35,841 nucleotides of DNA from Salinicola peritrichatus (GCF_003206715.1 NZ_PZJU01000075.1:32499-68339); one strand, 5' to 3'. Positions 25,125 through 33,703 are shown, numbered from the stretch's first letter. The notes: generated by a model from the sequence alone, not told the origin. Translations and numbers: made by a program.

Positions 25125-25958
25125 TTGGCAACACTCTGCGGCCTCTTCGGGGTACCACATACCCCGGCCTTCCCCAAACTCGTGAACGACGGCGTCGGAC
25201 CAGCCGACGAGATCCGGCGTATGTACGGGCGTGTGCGCGAGCGTGTCGTCGACGCATCGCCGGACATCGTCCTGGTGCTCGGTGACGATCACCTCAACAC
25301 CTTTTTCCTCGACAACTTCCCGGCATTCGCCGTAGGCATGGCGGCTTCGACCTGGGGACCCAACGATGGAACCGAAGGGCTCCCGCCGCGCGCCGTGCGA
25401 TCCGACCAGATCTTCGCCGAGTACGTCCACGCACACTTGACCTCGGTCGGGATCGAGCCAACAGCCGTGCGCGAATATGCCATCGACCACGCCATGGTCG
25501 TGCCTCTGCATTTCCTGCTCTCAGACCTCGACGCGGCGATCGTGCCGGTTTGGATCAACGAACTGGTGCCGCCACTCCCTACGTCGACTCGCGCCTATGA
25601 ATTAGGTGCCCGACTCAGGGAAGCAGTTGAGCGTTATGACGCCGATGCCCGCATCGCTCTGGTCGCCTCCGGCAGCTTCTCGCTGGAGGTCGGCGGGGTA
25701 CGCATTGCACCGAACGCGAACTACGGGGTCCCGGATCCGGAGTGGTCAGAGACCGTCGTAGCCCATCTACGTGGGGCTCGCGCGTCGCAACTGGTCGCTC
25801 TGGCGACGCCGGAACGACTAAACCGCGCCGGGAACGCGGGAGGCGAGTTGCTTGCTTGGCTCGCTGTCTGGAGTGCGGCCGGCGGCCGGGCTCCAGAATT
25901 CGTCGATGTACAGCCACAGTTCGGACACGCTTATGCGTCGTGGGAGGTCGAGTCATGA
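25125..25958 (+). CDS. LigB-like extradiol ring-cleavage dioxygenase subunit
   Basis: A 277-residue protein of the class III (LigB) extradiol dioxygenase family, whose members open catechol-type rings using Fe(II). Iron ligands expected from LigB are present: His12 (VPHTPAF), His56 (LGDDHLNTFF) and Glu241 (NAGGELLAWL); DHAMVVPLHFL holds His122. The segment that carries the catalytic acid-base His in LigB (GTGGMSH) reads ASGSFSLEVGG here, with Leu187 in that position, so activity may differ. The start is TTG 25125, supported by a strong AAGGAG seven bases before it. Its stop overlaps the LigA-like start (ATGA). Ring substrate unknown. Confidence 0.82.
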   Translation: MATLCGLFGVPHTPAFPKLVNDGVGPADEIRRMYGRVRERVVDASPDIVLVLGDDHLNTFFLDNFPAFAVGMAASTWGPNDGTEGLPPRAVRSDQIFAEYVHAHLTSVGIEPTAVREYAIDHAMVVPLHFLLSDLDAAIVPVWINELVPPLPTSTRAYELGARLREAVERYDADARIALVASGSFSLEVGGVRIAPNANYGVPDPEWSETVVAHLRGARASQLVALATPERLNRAGNAGGELLAWLAVWSAAGGRAPEFVDVQPQFGHAYASWEVES

Positions 25959-26227
25959 GCGCATACGAGGGATCCCGCTTTCTGCACGACGTCGCGGTCA
26001 ATCCAGCCCTGCGCGAACTCGCACGGGTGATGCCCGAGCGCGCACTGTCGTCCTATGGCCTGTCAGAACTCGAGCGCGCGCTGTTCCTCGCCGGAGAGGT
26101 CGGCCGGCTGTATGAACTCGGCGTGAATGACTTCCTGCTCCACAATACGCCGCGATTCGGTCTGTTCGGTCTGGACATGGCGACCTACTCGGAGCGCATG
26201 CGCGGCGCGGCGTCTAGGGATTCGTGA
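25955..26227 (+). CDS. LigA-like small subunit of the extradiol dioxygenase
   Basis: A 90-residue helical protein of the LigA (aromatic-ring-opening dioxygenase alpha subunit) superfamily. The telling stretch is FLAGEVGRLYELGVNDFLLH followed by NTPRFGLFGLDMATYSERMR. In protocatechuate 4,5-dioxygenase this subunit caps the LigB active site. At 90 residues it is shorter than the about 120-140 of protocatechuate LigA, as seen in some other heteromeric enzymes. GGGAGG precedes the ATG and the 4-base overlap with the LigB-like gene supports coupled synthesis of a two-subunit enzyme. Confidence 0.82.
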   Translation: MSAYEGSRFLHDVAVNPALRELARVMPERALSSYGLSELERALFLAGEVGRLYELGVNDFLLHNTPRFGLFGLDMATYSERMRGAASRDS

Positions 26228-26357
26228 GCGATGCACCTCAACCCACACCTTAGCGGGAGCATACCTTCCGCCGTCGTACTCGACATATACGTCAGCCCAG
26301 GCACTCACACGCACCCAATGGCGCATACCTCGATCAAGCTGCAGTCTGCGCACGATC

Positions 26358-26981
26358 ATGAGTGAGGAGAACTCGGTCGCGGCGGGGTCCGTGCCTCGAG
26401 GCATCGAGGAAACAAGGCCGACAGTCACGCCTCTTCCCGTCGAACGCGCGCCAGGATTCGCTCTTCGTGCCGCCGAGCAGGTGAGGACGGCGCTGTGGCG
26501 ATCGATCGTGGGCGAGTTTCCGAGCACTCCGCAACTCGCACTACTCCTGACACTCGACGAGCCAGGGCCCAGACATCAACAGGCCCTGGCCGACCGTATC
26601 GCGGTGGACAAAGCGACGTTGACCGCACTGTTGGCGACTTTTGAGAGTCGGGGGCTCAGCCAACGCAGCGCCGACCAGCGTGATGCCCGCCGTCGCACCG
26701 TCGAGCTGACGGCCCAGGGGCGCACAACGGCGTTGGCAGCCATGAAGACTGTATCGACCGTTGATACCGAGTTGCTCGCGCCGCTCGATCCCGACGACCG
26801 CAGGATCGTCTCGGAGTTGTGGCGCACGGTCGCGAAGACGGACGGATCGCCCACTCCGGTGGCAGCGGGCGGATTGGATGCAACGCCGGGATGGTGGCTG
26901 CGGAGGACATCAACGTCCATCCGCGCAGCCGGCTACGCATCGGGATGGTGCGATTGGGCATGCGCACGAATCTGGAGTTGA
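26358..26981 (+). CDS. MarR family transcriptional regulator with altered C-terminus
   Basis: A 207-residue frame. The winged helix is clear: STPQLALLLTLDEPGPRHQQ, ALADRIAVDKATLTALLATF, ESRGLSQRSADQRDARRRTV with the wing DQRDARRR. MarR proteins beside aromatic-catabolic genes usually repress them until a phenolic ligand binds. The family-like part ends around ELWRTVAK (about residue 160). The last 40 or so residues (WWLRRTSTSIRAAG and onward) are read in the wrong frame through the neighbouring VOC gene, so the original stop seems lost, probably by the deletion that also removed the VOC 5' end. The start is the best ATG in frame but has no good ribosome-binding site. Function could survive because the DNA-binding core is intact. 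Confidence 0.65.
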   Translation: MSEENSVAAGSVPRGIEETRPTVTPLPVERAPGFALRAAEQVRTALWRSIVGEFPSTPQLALLLTLDEPGPRHQQALADRIAVDKATLTALLATFESRGLSQRSADQRDARRRTVELTAQGRTTALAAMKTVSTVDTELLAPLDPDDRRIVSELWRTVAKTDGSPTPVAAGGLDATPGWWLRRTSTSIRAAGYASGWCDWACARIWS

Positions 26982-27297
26982 TGGAGTACCGGGCGCCCGA
27001 CCAACGCGAGTCGCATCCGCGAAACTCCGACATCGGAGCGAGCCATCTCTGTCTCTATGTCGACGACGTCGACGCGGCAACGGCGTACTTCCACTCCATT
27101 CCAGGTGTACAAGTGCTTGGCTCGCCCACGGACGTCGGTTCCGGTCAGCCGAACGCCGGCCGAGGTTCGTCTATGTCCTCACGCCATGGGGCTACCAGAT
27201 GGAACTCATCAGCGTTCGGGGACGCATGGCCTATGACCGGGACGATGTACCCCGCCTCTCCCAACCTGGGTATTGGAATACAGGAGATGACTCATGA
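26891..27297 (+). pseudogene. VOC/glyoxalase family protein, 5'-truncated and frameshifted
   Basis: From 26891 the frame reads EDINVHPRSRLRIGMVRLGM, LELMEYRAPDQ and then SHLCLYVDDVDAATAYFHSI to GQPNAG, the middle of a VOC-fold protein. The family ending RFVYVLTPWGYQMELIS and GMAYDRDD follows in a different frame up to TGA 27297. The switch lies near 27160-27165 and is explained by loss of one base. The usual first 40-50 residues with the HHVGITV-type strand are missing. The second frame's stop overlaps the SDR start (ATGA), showing it is the original gene end. VOC proteins include ring-cleavage and isomerising enzymes; this copy is very probably inactive. Confidence 0.7.
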
Positions 27298-28076
27298 GTG
27301 GATACGACCTGGACGGAAAGATCGTCCTAATCACCGGCGGCGGATCGGGAATCGGGCTCGCCACCGTGCGCGCGTTCGTAGAGAAAGGAGCCCAGGTCGT
27401 CGTTGCCGACCGTGATCCAGCGGCGGCGGCGGTGGAGGCCCAGCGTCCCGTGCACACCACGAGCCTGGACACCACCGCCGAAGGGGCTCTGCAGGCATGG
27501 GTGGATGGCGCCGCCGCGACGTTCGGTGGCGTGGACGTTCTGGTCAACAACGTTGGCGTCGCCCCCTTTCGGGACAGCTTCCTCAACGTGAGCGATGACC
27601 AGTGGAAGAGTCTGCTCGAGGTGAATTTCTTCTCCGCGGTCCGTGCCTCGCGCGCCGCCATCCCATACATGATCGAGCGCGGCGGAGGCGCGATCGTGAG
27701 CTTGGCCAGCGACGCCGCGACACAGCCTGACCCATTCTTCGTCGATTACGCCGTGTCCAAGTCGGCCGTGCTGAGCTTGTCGAAGTCGATTTCGATGGAG
27801 TTCGGCCCGCAAGGCATCCGCGCTAACTGCGTCGCTCCGGGACCGACGGCGACTCCCGCGATGGACGGTTTCCTGGAGAGTCTGTCGAAGGATCTCGGCA
27901 AATCCTTCGAAGAGGCGAAAGAGTACTTCGCGAAGGATATGCGAAAGCTGCCCCTAGGCAGGATGAATGACCCCGCCGATGTCGCGGCGGTCATCGTCTT
28001 CCTCGCCTCAGGTCTTGCGCGGCAGGTGACCGGCGCATCGTACCGGGTGGATGCCGGATCGCACATCTATCTCTGA
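27294..28076 (+). CDS. Short-chain dehydrogenase/reductase (SDR, classical)
   Basis: A 260-residue NAD(P)-dependent oxidoreductase. The cofactor motif TGGGSGIG is at 14-21, and Asp39 at the end of the second strand (VVVAD) suggests NAD preference. NNVG is at 85-88 and the catalytic set is Asn111, Ser139, Tyr152 and Lys156 (DYAVSKSAVL). The C-terminal GLARQVTGASYRVDAG is the usual classical-SDR ending. An unusual insert, about residues 205-228 (KDLGKSFEEAKEYFAK), lengthens the substrate loop. It could dehydrogenate a ring-cleavage product or a cyclic diol; the substrate is unknown. It is intact, unlike its two neighbours, and its ATG overlaps the VOC stop. Confidence 0.88.
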   Translation: MSGYDLDGKIVLITGGGSGIGLATVRAFVEKGAQVVVADRDPAAAAVEAQRPVHTTSLDTTAEGALQAWVDGAAATFGGVDVLVNNVGVAPFRDSFLNVSDDQWKSLLEVNFFSAVRASRAAIPYMIERGGGAIVSLASDAATQPDPFFVDYAVSKSAVLSLSKSISMEFGPQGIRANCVAPGPTATPAMDGFLESLSKDLGKSFEEAKEYFAKDMRKLPLGRMNDPADVAAVIVFLASGLARQVTGASYRVDAGSHIYL

Positions 28077-28093
28077 TCGCGAAGGAGCACACC

Positions 28094-28402
28094 ATGGGAA
28101 AAGTCGCCAAGTACGTCGAGTTACCACTGCGACCGGAGAAGATCGAGGAGTTCCGAGCGTTGCTCGAGGCCAATCGACAACACACGAAGATCGAAGCGGG
28201 CACGATGGTATGGGCGAGCTATGACGTCATAGGGAAACCCAACAGTGTCGCGATGTTCTAGGTGTATGCGGACGAGTCCGCCTCGCAGGAGCACGATCGG
28301 TCACCGGCGTTGGCGCCCATCCTGGAACGACTCGACGAGTTTCTCGACGGCGCCCCAACCATCGTGAGCCTGGAGTACCGTATAGGCAAACAAGACGTCT
28401 GA
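28094..28402 (+). pseudogene. Antibiotic biosynthesis monooxygenase (ABM)-like protein with in-frame amber codon
   Basis: A 103-codon frame with a strong AAGGAG before ATG 28094. The reading VAKYVELPLRPEKIEEFRAL, then VWASYDVIGKPNSVAMF, stop, VYADESASQEHDRSPALAPI and a C-terminal IVSLEYRIGKQDV is the ferredoxin-like ABM fold. The stop is TAG at 28259-28261 (codon 56), exactly where the family usually has Glu in the F-E-x-Y-A-D pattern, so a single GAG-to-TAG change explains it. Both halves otherwise look healthy, suggesting recent loss. ABM proteins act as small cofactor-free monooxygenases or isomerases. It follows the SDR gene by 17 bases and closes the island. Confidence 0.8.
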
Positions 28403-28542
28403 TGTCCGACTGCCGACGGGCTCGGCCGCCCTGCTACGAGCACCCGAACCCGTTCGCTTTGATCCCGCATCTCACAGGCGTCCGCCTGGAGACATCCCAG
28501 ACACTATCGTGACAACAGCGGTTTTCATCGTATTGATCCAAA

Positions 28543-28563
28543 ATACTTATTCTAAATAAGTAT
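28543..28563. promoter_or_regulatory. 9-bp perfect inverted repeat upstream of the CysB-like gene
   Basis: atacttatt (28543-28551) and aataagtat (28555-28563) are perfect complements around cta. It lies about 105 bp upstream of the CysB-like regulator, in a markedly AT-rich stretch (28530-28660) that probably contains the promoter. CysB binds AT-rich half sites with TTAT/ATAA character, so an autoregulatory site is possible. Confidence 0.45.
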
Positions 28564-28666
28564 AACCTGATCACTAATAATTCAATACAGTTATGAAAAA
28601 TATCTATTTATTGCGATAAGCGGGGGGACTTTATATTCCAAAAAATACAAATCGACAGAGCTTGCC

Positions 28667-29593
28667 ATGAACCTTCAACAGTTGCGTATCGTGCGTGAAA
28701 CCGTTCGGCAGCGTTTCAACCTGACGGAAGCGTCGAATGCGCTGTTCACTTCGCAGTCGGGGGCCAGCAAGCATATTCGCGATCTCGAGGATGAATTGGG
28801 CGTCGAGCTTTTCGAGCGCCGAGGCAAGCGTATCCTAGGCTTGACGACTGCAGGCAGCACGCTACTTGAGATCATCGAGCGCATCCTGCTGGATGTCGAG
28901 AATCTGAAGCGTTCAGCACATCAATTGGCGCACCAGGATCAGGGACGCCTGGCCATCGCCACGACGCATACACAAGCGCGCTACTCACTTCCTCCAATCA
29001 TTGCCCGGTTCAAGGAAAAGTTTCCCAAGGTCAACCTGGAACTGCACCAATGTGGTCCCAGCGAGATCGTTGCATTGCTCAAGAGCGGCACGGTGGATAT
29101 CGGCATTGCCACAGAAGGCGTCAATGAGGAGAACTCGTCGTTCGTTCGTTTTCCTTTCCATTATTGGCATCACAGCATCGTGGTCCCCGATGGCCATGCA
29201 TTGACACGCACGTCGCCCCTGACCCTGGAAGCCGTTGCCGATTACCCCATCGTGACCTACCACGAAGGCTTTACCGGCCGCGCCCGGATCGACCAGGCAT
29301 TCGAGTCCGCCGGTCTCGTGGCGAACGTCGTACTCACCGCGCTCGACGCCGATGTGATCAAGACATACGTCGAATTGGGACTGGGAATCGGCATCATCGC
29401 TTCCCTGGCCTATCACCCCGAGCGAGACCGGGGTCTGGAGCTGCTATCGGGCAACGACCTCTTCCCCAGAAACACCACCTATCTGGCACTGCGGCGCGGC
29501 CACTTTTTACAAGCCTTCGCCTATGAGTTTCTGCATCTTTGCAGCGCCGAACTGGACGAGACCACGGTGCAACGCGCCCTGGATGCCCGCTGA
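28667..29593 (+). CDS. cysB: CysB-like LysR family regulator of sulfur assimilation
   Basis: A 308-residue LysR regulator of the CysB/Cbl branch. The N-terminal helix-turn-helix has the CysB wording MNLQQLRIVRETVRQRFNLT, EASNALFTSQSGASKHIRDL, EDELGVELFERRGKR. The effector pocket keeps TTHTQARYSLP at 99-109, with Thr100, Thr102 and Gln103 matching the residues that bind sulfate, acetylserine or related signals in CysB. It is slightly shorter than enterobacterial CysB. It stands directly upstream (113 bp) of a sulfate uptake operon and is very likely its activator. Whether it is the main CysB or a Cbl-like paralogue for alternative sulfur sources cannot be decided here, because genomes of this group often carry more than one. 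Confidence 0.85.
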   Translation: MNLQQLRIVRETVRQRFNLTEASNALFTSQSGASKHIRDLEDELGVELFERRGKRILGLTTAGSTLLEIIERILLDVENLKRSAHQLAHQDQGRLAIATTHTQARYSLPPIIARFKEKFPKVNLELHQCGPSEIVALLKSGTVDIGIATEGVNEENSSFVRFPFHYWHHSIVVPDGHALTRTSPLTLEAVADYPIVTYHEGFTGRARIDQAFESAGLVANVVLTALDADVIKTYVELGLGIGIIASLAYHPERDRGLELLSGNDLFPRNTTYLALRRGHFLQAFAYEFLHLCSAELDETTVQRALDAR

Positions 29594-29706
29594 GCTAATC
29601 GCTATTCGCGATAAAGATTACATTTTTTATTACTTTTTTACACAATTATTGACCCATTAGAGTGGCCAAGCGTACCCGCAACTCACTTCTCAAGGGATCA
29701 CGACCG

Positions 29707-30774
29707 ATGAAAACACTATCGACACTGGCATTGGCAAGCGCACTGGGAATATCCGCACTGGGCGCTTTACCCGCTCAGGCCGAGGACATCCAGCTCCTGA
29801 ACGCTTCCTACGATCCGACACGCGAGCTGTATCAGGATTACAACCAGCTCTTCAGTCAATGGTACGAAGAACAGACGGGCGACACCGTCACCGTCGAGCA
29901 GAGCCACGGAGGATCCGGTGGACAATCCCGTTCGGTCATCGATGGCCTACCCGCAGATGTGGTCACCCTCGCACTGGGCTACGATATCGACGCCATTGCC
30001 GACCGCACCGGCAAGATTCCAGAGGATTGGCAAAGCAAACTCCCCCACAACAGCGCCCCGTATACGTCGACCATCGTTTTCCTGGTACGCAAGGGCAATC
30101 CCAAGAACATCCAGGACTGGGACGACCTCACCAAGGATGACGTCGAGGTCATTACGCCCAACCCCAAAACCTCCGGCGGTGCTCGCTGGAACTTTCTGGC
30201 GGGATGGATCTACATCCTCAAACAGGAACTCGGAGACCTGAGCAAGCTCGACGACCCGCAATACGCCGATGAGGTCGAGTCGGCACAGGCAGCAGCGCAG
30301 CAGTATGTTTCGGAACTTTATCAACACGTTCCCGTGCTCGATTCCGGCGCGCGTGGCGCAACCAACACTTTCGTTCAACGAGGGCTCGGCGATGTGCTGC
30401 TGGCCTGGGAAAACGAAGCCTTTCTCGCCACCCAGGAACTCGGTCAGGATCAATTCGATATCGTCGTTCCCTCGGTCAGCATCCTGACCGAACCACCGGT
30501 TACCGTGGTTGAAGGCAATGTCGAGAACAAGGGCGAGGGTGCGGAGAAAGCGGCCAATGCCTATCTCGAGCACCTTTATTCCCCCGAAGCCCAGAAGCTG
30601 ATCGCGGCGAATTATTACCGTCCGATCAATCCGGAAGCAGCGGACCCGGAAGATGTCGCCCGCTTCCCCGACCTCGAGTTGCACACCGTCAACGAAATCT
30701 TTGGTGGTTGGCGCAAGGCCCAGGAGACCTATTTCAACGATGGGGGCGTGTTCGACAAGATCTACCAACCCTGA
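29707..30774 (+). CDS. sbp: Sulfate ABC transporter substrate-binding protein
   Basis: A 355-residue periplasmic protein with a signal peptide (MKTLSTLALASALGISALGA, cleavage after AQA). Sulfate-binding signatures are QSHGGSGGQSRSVIDGLPAD, VVTLALGYDIDAIADR, APYTSTIVFLVRKGNPKNIQ, VITPNPKTSGGARWNFLAGW, LDSGARGATNTFVQRGLGDV and FGGWRKAQETYF. They follow Sbp closely from end to end. It delivers sulfate (possibly also thiosulfate) to CysT/CysW. ATG 29707 is chosen for its signal peptide and the AAGGGATC before it rather than the upstream in-frame start. It is the first gene of the transport operon. Confidence 0.93.
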   Translation: MKTLSTLALASALGISALGALPAQAEDIQLLNASYDPTRELYQDYNQLFSQWYEEQTGDTVTVEQSHGGSGGQSRSVIDGLPADVVTLALGYDIDAIADRTGKIPEDWQSKLPHNSAPYTSTIVFLVRKGNPKNIQDWDDLTKDDVEVITPNPKTSGGARWNFLAGWIYILKQELGDLSKLDDPQYADEVESAQAAAQQYVSELYQHVPVLDSGARGATNTFVQRGLGDVLLAWENEAFLATQELGQDQFDIVVPSVSILTEPPVTVVEGNVENKGEGAEKAANAYLEHLYSPEAQKLIAANYYRPINPEAADPEDVARFPDLELHTVNEIFGGWRKAQETYFNDGGVFDKIYQP

Positions 30775-30819
30775 ACGCCGACCGGCTTCTCGAATCGACA
30801 TCAGGAAACCATTACCGAC

Positions 30820-31647
30820 ATGAGTCAACGCAAATCGATGCTTCCCGGTTTCGGGCTAAGCTTGGGTATCACGGTCTTTACCGTCTCGTTACTGGTGCTG
30901 ATTCCGCTCTTGGCTCTCGTCACCCGATCCGCCGAGCTCAGTCTCGGCGGAATCTGGGACACGCTCGCGGATCGCCGCGTCCTGGCGGCGTTTCGCGTCA
31001 GCTTCTCGACCGCTTTCGCGGCCGCCTTTCTGAATATTTTCATGGGCCTCGTCGTCGCCTGGGTTCTGGTCAGATATCCCCTGCCCTTCAAACGCTTCTG
31101 GGATTCCCTGATCGATCTACCCTTTGCCTTGCCCACCGCCGTGGCGGGCATCGTACTGACGACGCTCTACTCCCCCAACGGCTGGTTGGGGCAGTTTTTC
31201 GCCGATCTCGGCATCCGTGTCGCCTTCACGCCGCTGGGCATCACCATCGCCCTGATCTTCATCGGCCTGCCTTTCGTGGTCAGAACCGTCGAGCCGATTC
31301 TCCAGGATCTGGATCGCCAACAGGAGGAGGCTTCGACCAGTTTAGGGGCATCACGCTGGCAGACGTTTCGACGAGTTTTACTGCCACCTCTGATTCCCGC
31401 GATTCTGACCGGTTTCTCGCTGGCTTTCGCACGAGGACTCGGGGAGTACGGCTCGGTCATTTTCATTGCCGGCAACATGCCGATGAAATCCGAAATCGTC
31501 CCCTTGCTGATCGTGACCAAACTCGAGCAATACAACTACCCGGGAGCGACGGTCATCGCCCTGGCCTCGCTAGTCGTGGCCTTCGTCATGCTGCTGGTCA
31601 TCAATGGCCTGCAGCACTGGACTCGAAAACGCACCGGGCGCGGGTAA
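30820..31647 (+). CDS. cysT: Sulfate ABC transporter permease CysT (CysU)
   Basis: A 275-residue inner-membrane permease with about six transmembrane helices. The cytoplasmic EAA loop reads EEASTSLGASRWQTFRRVLL, the site that docks the ATPase. Other family strings are FALPTAVAGIVLTTLYSPNG, and ARGLGEYGSVIFIAGNMPMK followed by SEIVPLLIVTKLEQYNYPGA. It pairs with CysW to form the channel. It lies 45 bp after the binding-protein stop and 10 bp before cysW, in the standard order. Confidence 0.92.
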   Translation: MSQRKSMLPGFGLSLGITVFTVSLLVLIPLLALVTRSAELSLGGIWDTLADRRVLAAFRVSFSTAFAAAFLNIFMGLVVAWVLVRYPLPFKRFWDSLIDLPFALPTAVAGIVLTTLYSPNGWLGQFFADLGIRVAFTPLGITIALIFIGLPFVVRTVEPILQDLDRQQEEASTSLGASRWQTFRRVLLPPLIPAILTGFSLAFARGLGEYGSVIFIAGNMPMKSEIVPLLIVTKLEQYNYPGATVIALASLVVAFVMLLVINGLQHWTRKRTGRG

Positions 31648-31657
31648 GGATATCGCC

Positions 31658-32524
31658 ATGAATACGCAAGCCACGAAGATACAACGCCGACCGGCTCCCA
31701 CCGAAGCCTCGCCCTGGGTACGCTACCTCTTGAGCGCCCTGGCACTGGTAATCATCGGACTATTCTTGATCCTGCCCTTGGTTTCCGTTCTGGCGGAGGC
31801 CTTTCGCGAGGGATGGCAGGCTTATATCAGTGCCATTACCGATCGCTATACGCGTCATGCCATACTCTTGACGCTGACCACCGCGTTGATCTGCGTTCCC
31901 TTGAATACCGTATTCGGCATTGCCGCGGCCTGGTGCATCGCCAGATTCCAATTCCCCGGACGCAGCCTGCTGACGACACTGATCGACCTACCCTTTTCGG
32001 TCTCTCCCGTCATCGCAGGGCTTGTGTTCATCCTGATTTTCGGCAGTCAGGGCTGGTTTGGCGGCTGGTTCACTGCCCACGGCTTCCCGATCATTTTTGC
32101 CTTGCCCGGCATCGTCCTGGCCACCATGTTCGTGACGCTGCCTTTCGTCGCTCGTGAGCTGATACCCCTGATGCAGGAGCAAGGCTCCGAGCAGGAGGAA
32201 GCCTCGATCATGCTTGGCGCCGGTCCATGGAAAATGTTCTGGACCATCACCCTGCCGCGCATCAAATGGGGACTGCTCTATGGCGTCATCCTGTGCAATG
32301 CGCGCGCCATGGGAGAATTCGGTGCCGTGTCGGTGGTCTCCGGGCATATTCGTGGCTCCACCAACACTCTGCCTCTCCACGTCGAGATTCTTTACAACGA
32401 ATATCAATTCAGCGCGGCCTTCGCGGTTGCTACGCTGCTGGCCGGCCTGGCCATCGTGACCCTGATCGTCAAATCCATCGTCGAGTGGCGACAGCAGCGC
32501 CAATGGGAGAACGCAACGCAATGA
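31658..32524 (+). CDS. cysW: Sulfate ABC transporter permease CysW
   Basis: A 288-residue permease, the second membrane subunit. About six hydrophobic segments; the EAA loop is [20 protein letters not shown]. The family ending [40 protein letters not shown] is strongly CysW-like. ATG 31658 has AAGGA eight bases upstream and starts the short hydrophilic N-terminus; a longer frame into cysT is rejected. Its stop overlaps the cysA start by four bases. Confidence 0.92.
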   Translation: MNTQATKIQRRPAPTEASPWVRYLLSALALVIIGLFLILPLVSVLAEAFREGWQAYISAITDRYTRHAILLTLTTALICVPLNTVFGIAAAWCIARFQFPGRSLLTTLIDLPFSVSPVIAGLVFILIFGSQGWFGGWFTAHGFPIIFALPGIVLATMFVTLPFVARELIPLMQEQGSEQEEASIMLGAGPWKMFWTITLPRIKWGLLYGVILCNARAMGEFGAVSVVSGHIRGSTNTLPLHVEILYNEYQFSAAFAVATLLAGLAIVTLIVKSIVEWRQQRQWENATQ

Positions 32525-33630
32525 GCATCCACGTCAACCATCTCACCAAGCGCTACGGCAACTTCACCGCTCTCGACGATATAGAACTCTCCATCGACGA
32601 CGGCGAACTGGTCGCGCTGCTCGGTCCTTCCGGATGCGGCAAGACCACACTGTTGCGCAGCATCGCCGGCATGGAATTCGCCGATAGCGGTAGCATCTTG
32701 CTCGAGGGGCGAGACATGACCTACGAGCCGATACGCCATCGTCAGGTCGGATTCGTGTTCCAGCACTACGCCCTGTTCAACCACATGAGCGTATTCGAAA
32801 ATGTCGCTTACGGCCTGCGCGTCAGGCCGCGCGCTCAGCGCCCCGCCGAAGCCGAGATCCGGCGACGAGTGCATGAACTGCTGGAACTCGTCCAACTGGA
32901 CTGGTTGGCCAAGCGCTTCCCGCCGCAGCTATCCGGCGGCCAGCGTCAACGCATCGCCCTGGCGCGAGCGCTGGCGGTGGAACCCCGCTACCTGCTGCTG
33001 GACGAACCCTTTGGCGCACTGGACGCCAACGTACGCAAAGAATTGCGCCGCTGGCTGCGACGACTGCACGAAGAACTTCACGTGACCAGCCTATTCGTTA
33101 CCCACGACCAGGAAGAAGCGATGGAGGTCGCCAGCCGCATCGTGGTCATGAACCATGGCCGGATCGAACAGGTCGGAACCCCCGAGGAAATATACGACGA
33201 ACCGCACACCCCCTTCGTCTCATCGTTCATCGGTAATGTCAATATTCTGCGCGGCGCCATCCGGGAAGGCGCATTCCATACCGGCAACTGGCAAATTCCA
33301 CTTCCCAAGGAAGCCCGGGAAATCCATCATCCCGAGGAGCAGGATGCCTTCATTCGCCCGCACGATATTGAAATCGTGAAAGACACGGCAGTCCCCTGGC
33401 GGGTACGCATTCAGCACATTCAACCCATGGGCAGTAGCTATCATGTCGAAGCCGTACCCATTGCCTTGAATGGGGACAATGGCCCTCATATAGAGAACGA
33501 TTTGATCACCATCGAATTGACTCGACAGGCATACAAAGCCTTGGCCATCGACACCAACGACGAAGTCGGTATCGATATCCACCATGTTCATTGGTTTTAC
33601 GATCATGCCACCGGGACCGCTGCCTCTTAA
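32521..33630 (+). CDS. cysA: Sulfate ABC transporter ATP-binding protein CysA
   Basis: A 369-residue ATPase. Walker A is GPSGCGKTT at 35-43, the Q-loop is FVFQHYALF with Gln81, the signature LSGGQRQR starts at 137, Walker B is LLLDEP at 158-163, the D-loop follows as FGALD, and the switch is His195 in VTHDQ. Residues from about 235 form the C-terminal regulatory domain of CysA-type ATPases ([25 protein letters not shown]). It powers sulfate import with CysT, CysW and Sbp. The ATG overlaps the cysW stop, giving a coupled operon of four genes. Confidence 0.93.
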   Translation: MSIHVNHLTKRYGNFTALDDIELSIDDGELVALLGPSGCGKTTLLRSIAGMEFADSGSILLEGRDMTYEPIRHRQVGFVFQHYALFNHMSVFENVAYGLRVRPRAQRPAEAEIRRRVHELLELVQLDWLAKRFPPQLSGGQRQRIALARALAVEPRYLLLDEPFGALDANVRKELRRWLRRLHEELHVTSLFVTHDQEEAMEVASRIVVMNHGRIEQVGTPEEIYDEPHTPFVSSFIGNVNILRGAIREGAFHTGNWQIPLPKEAREIHHPEEQDAFIRPHDIEIVKDTAVPWRVRIQHIQPMGSSYHVEAVPIALNGDNGPHIENDLITIELTRQAYKALAIDTNDEVGIDIHHVHWFYDHATGTAAS

Positions 33631-33703
33631 TCCCAGACGGGCCTGGATTGAAGATGATCCATAGCAGTTTACGTCCCTGTATTACGATCTCTATTCACTT
33701 AGG

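Noticed and set aside
26063-26527. Minus-strand reading frame opposite the LigA-like/MarR genes, with a stretch (GMRHWVRVSAWADVYVEYDG) that looks protein-like.
   Set aside because: It overlaps two well-supported plus-strand genes, has no ribosome-binding site and matches no family I know; long opposite-strand frames are common at this GC content.
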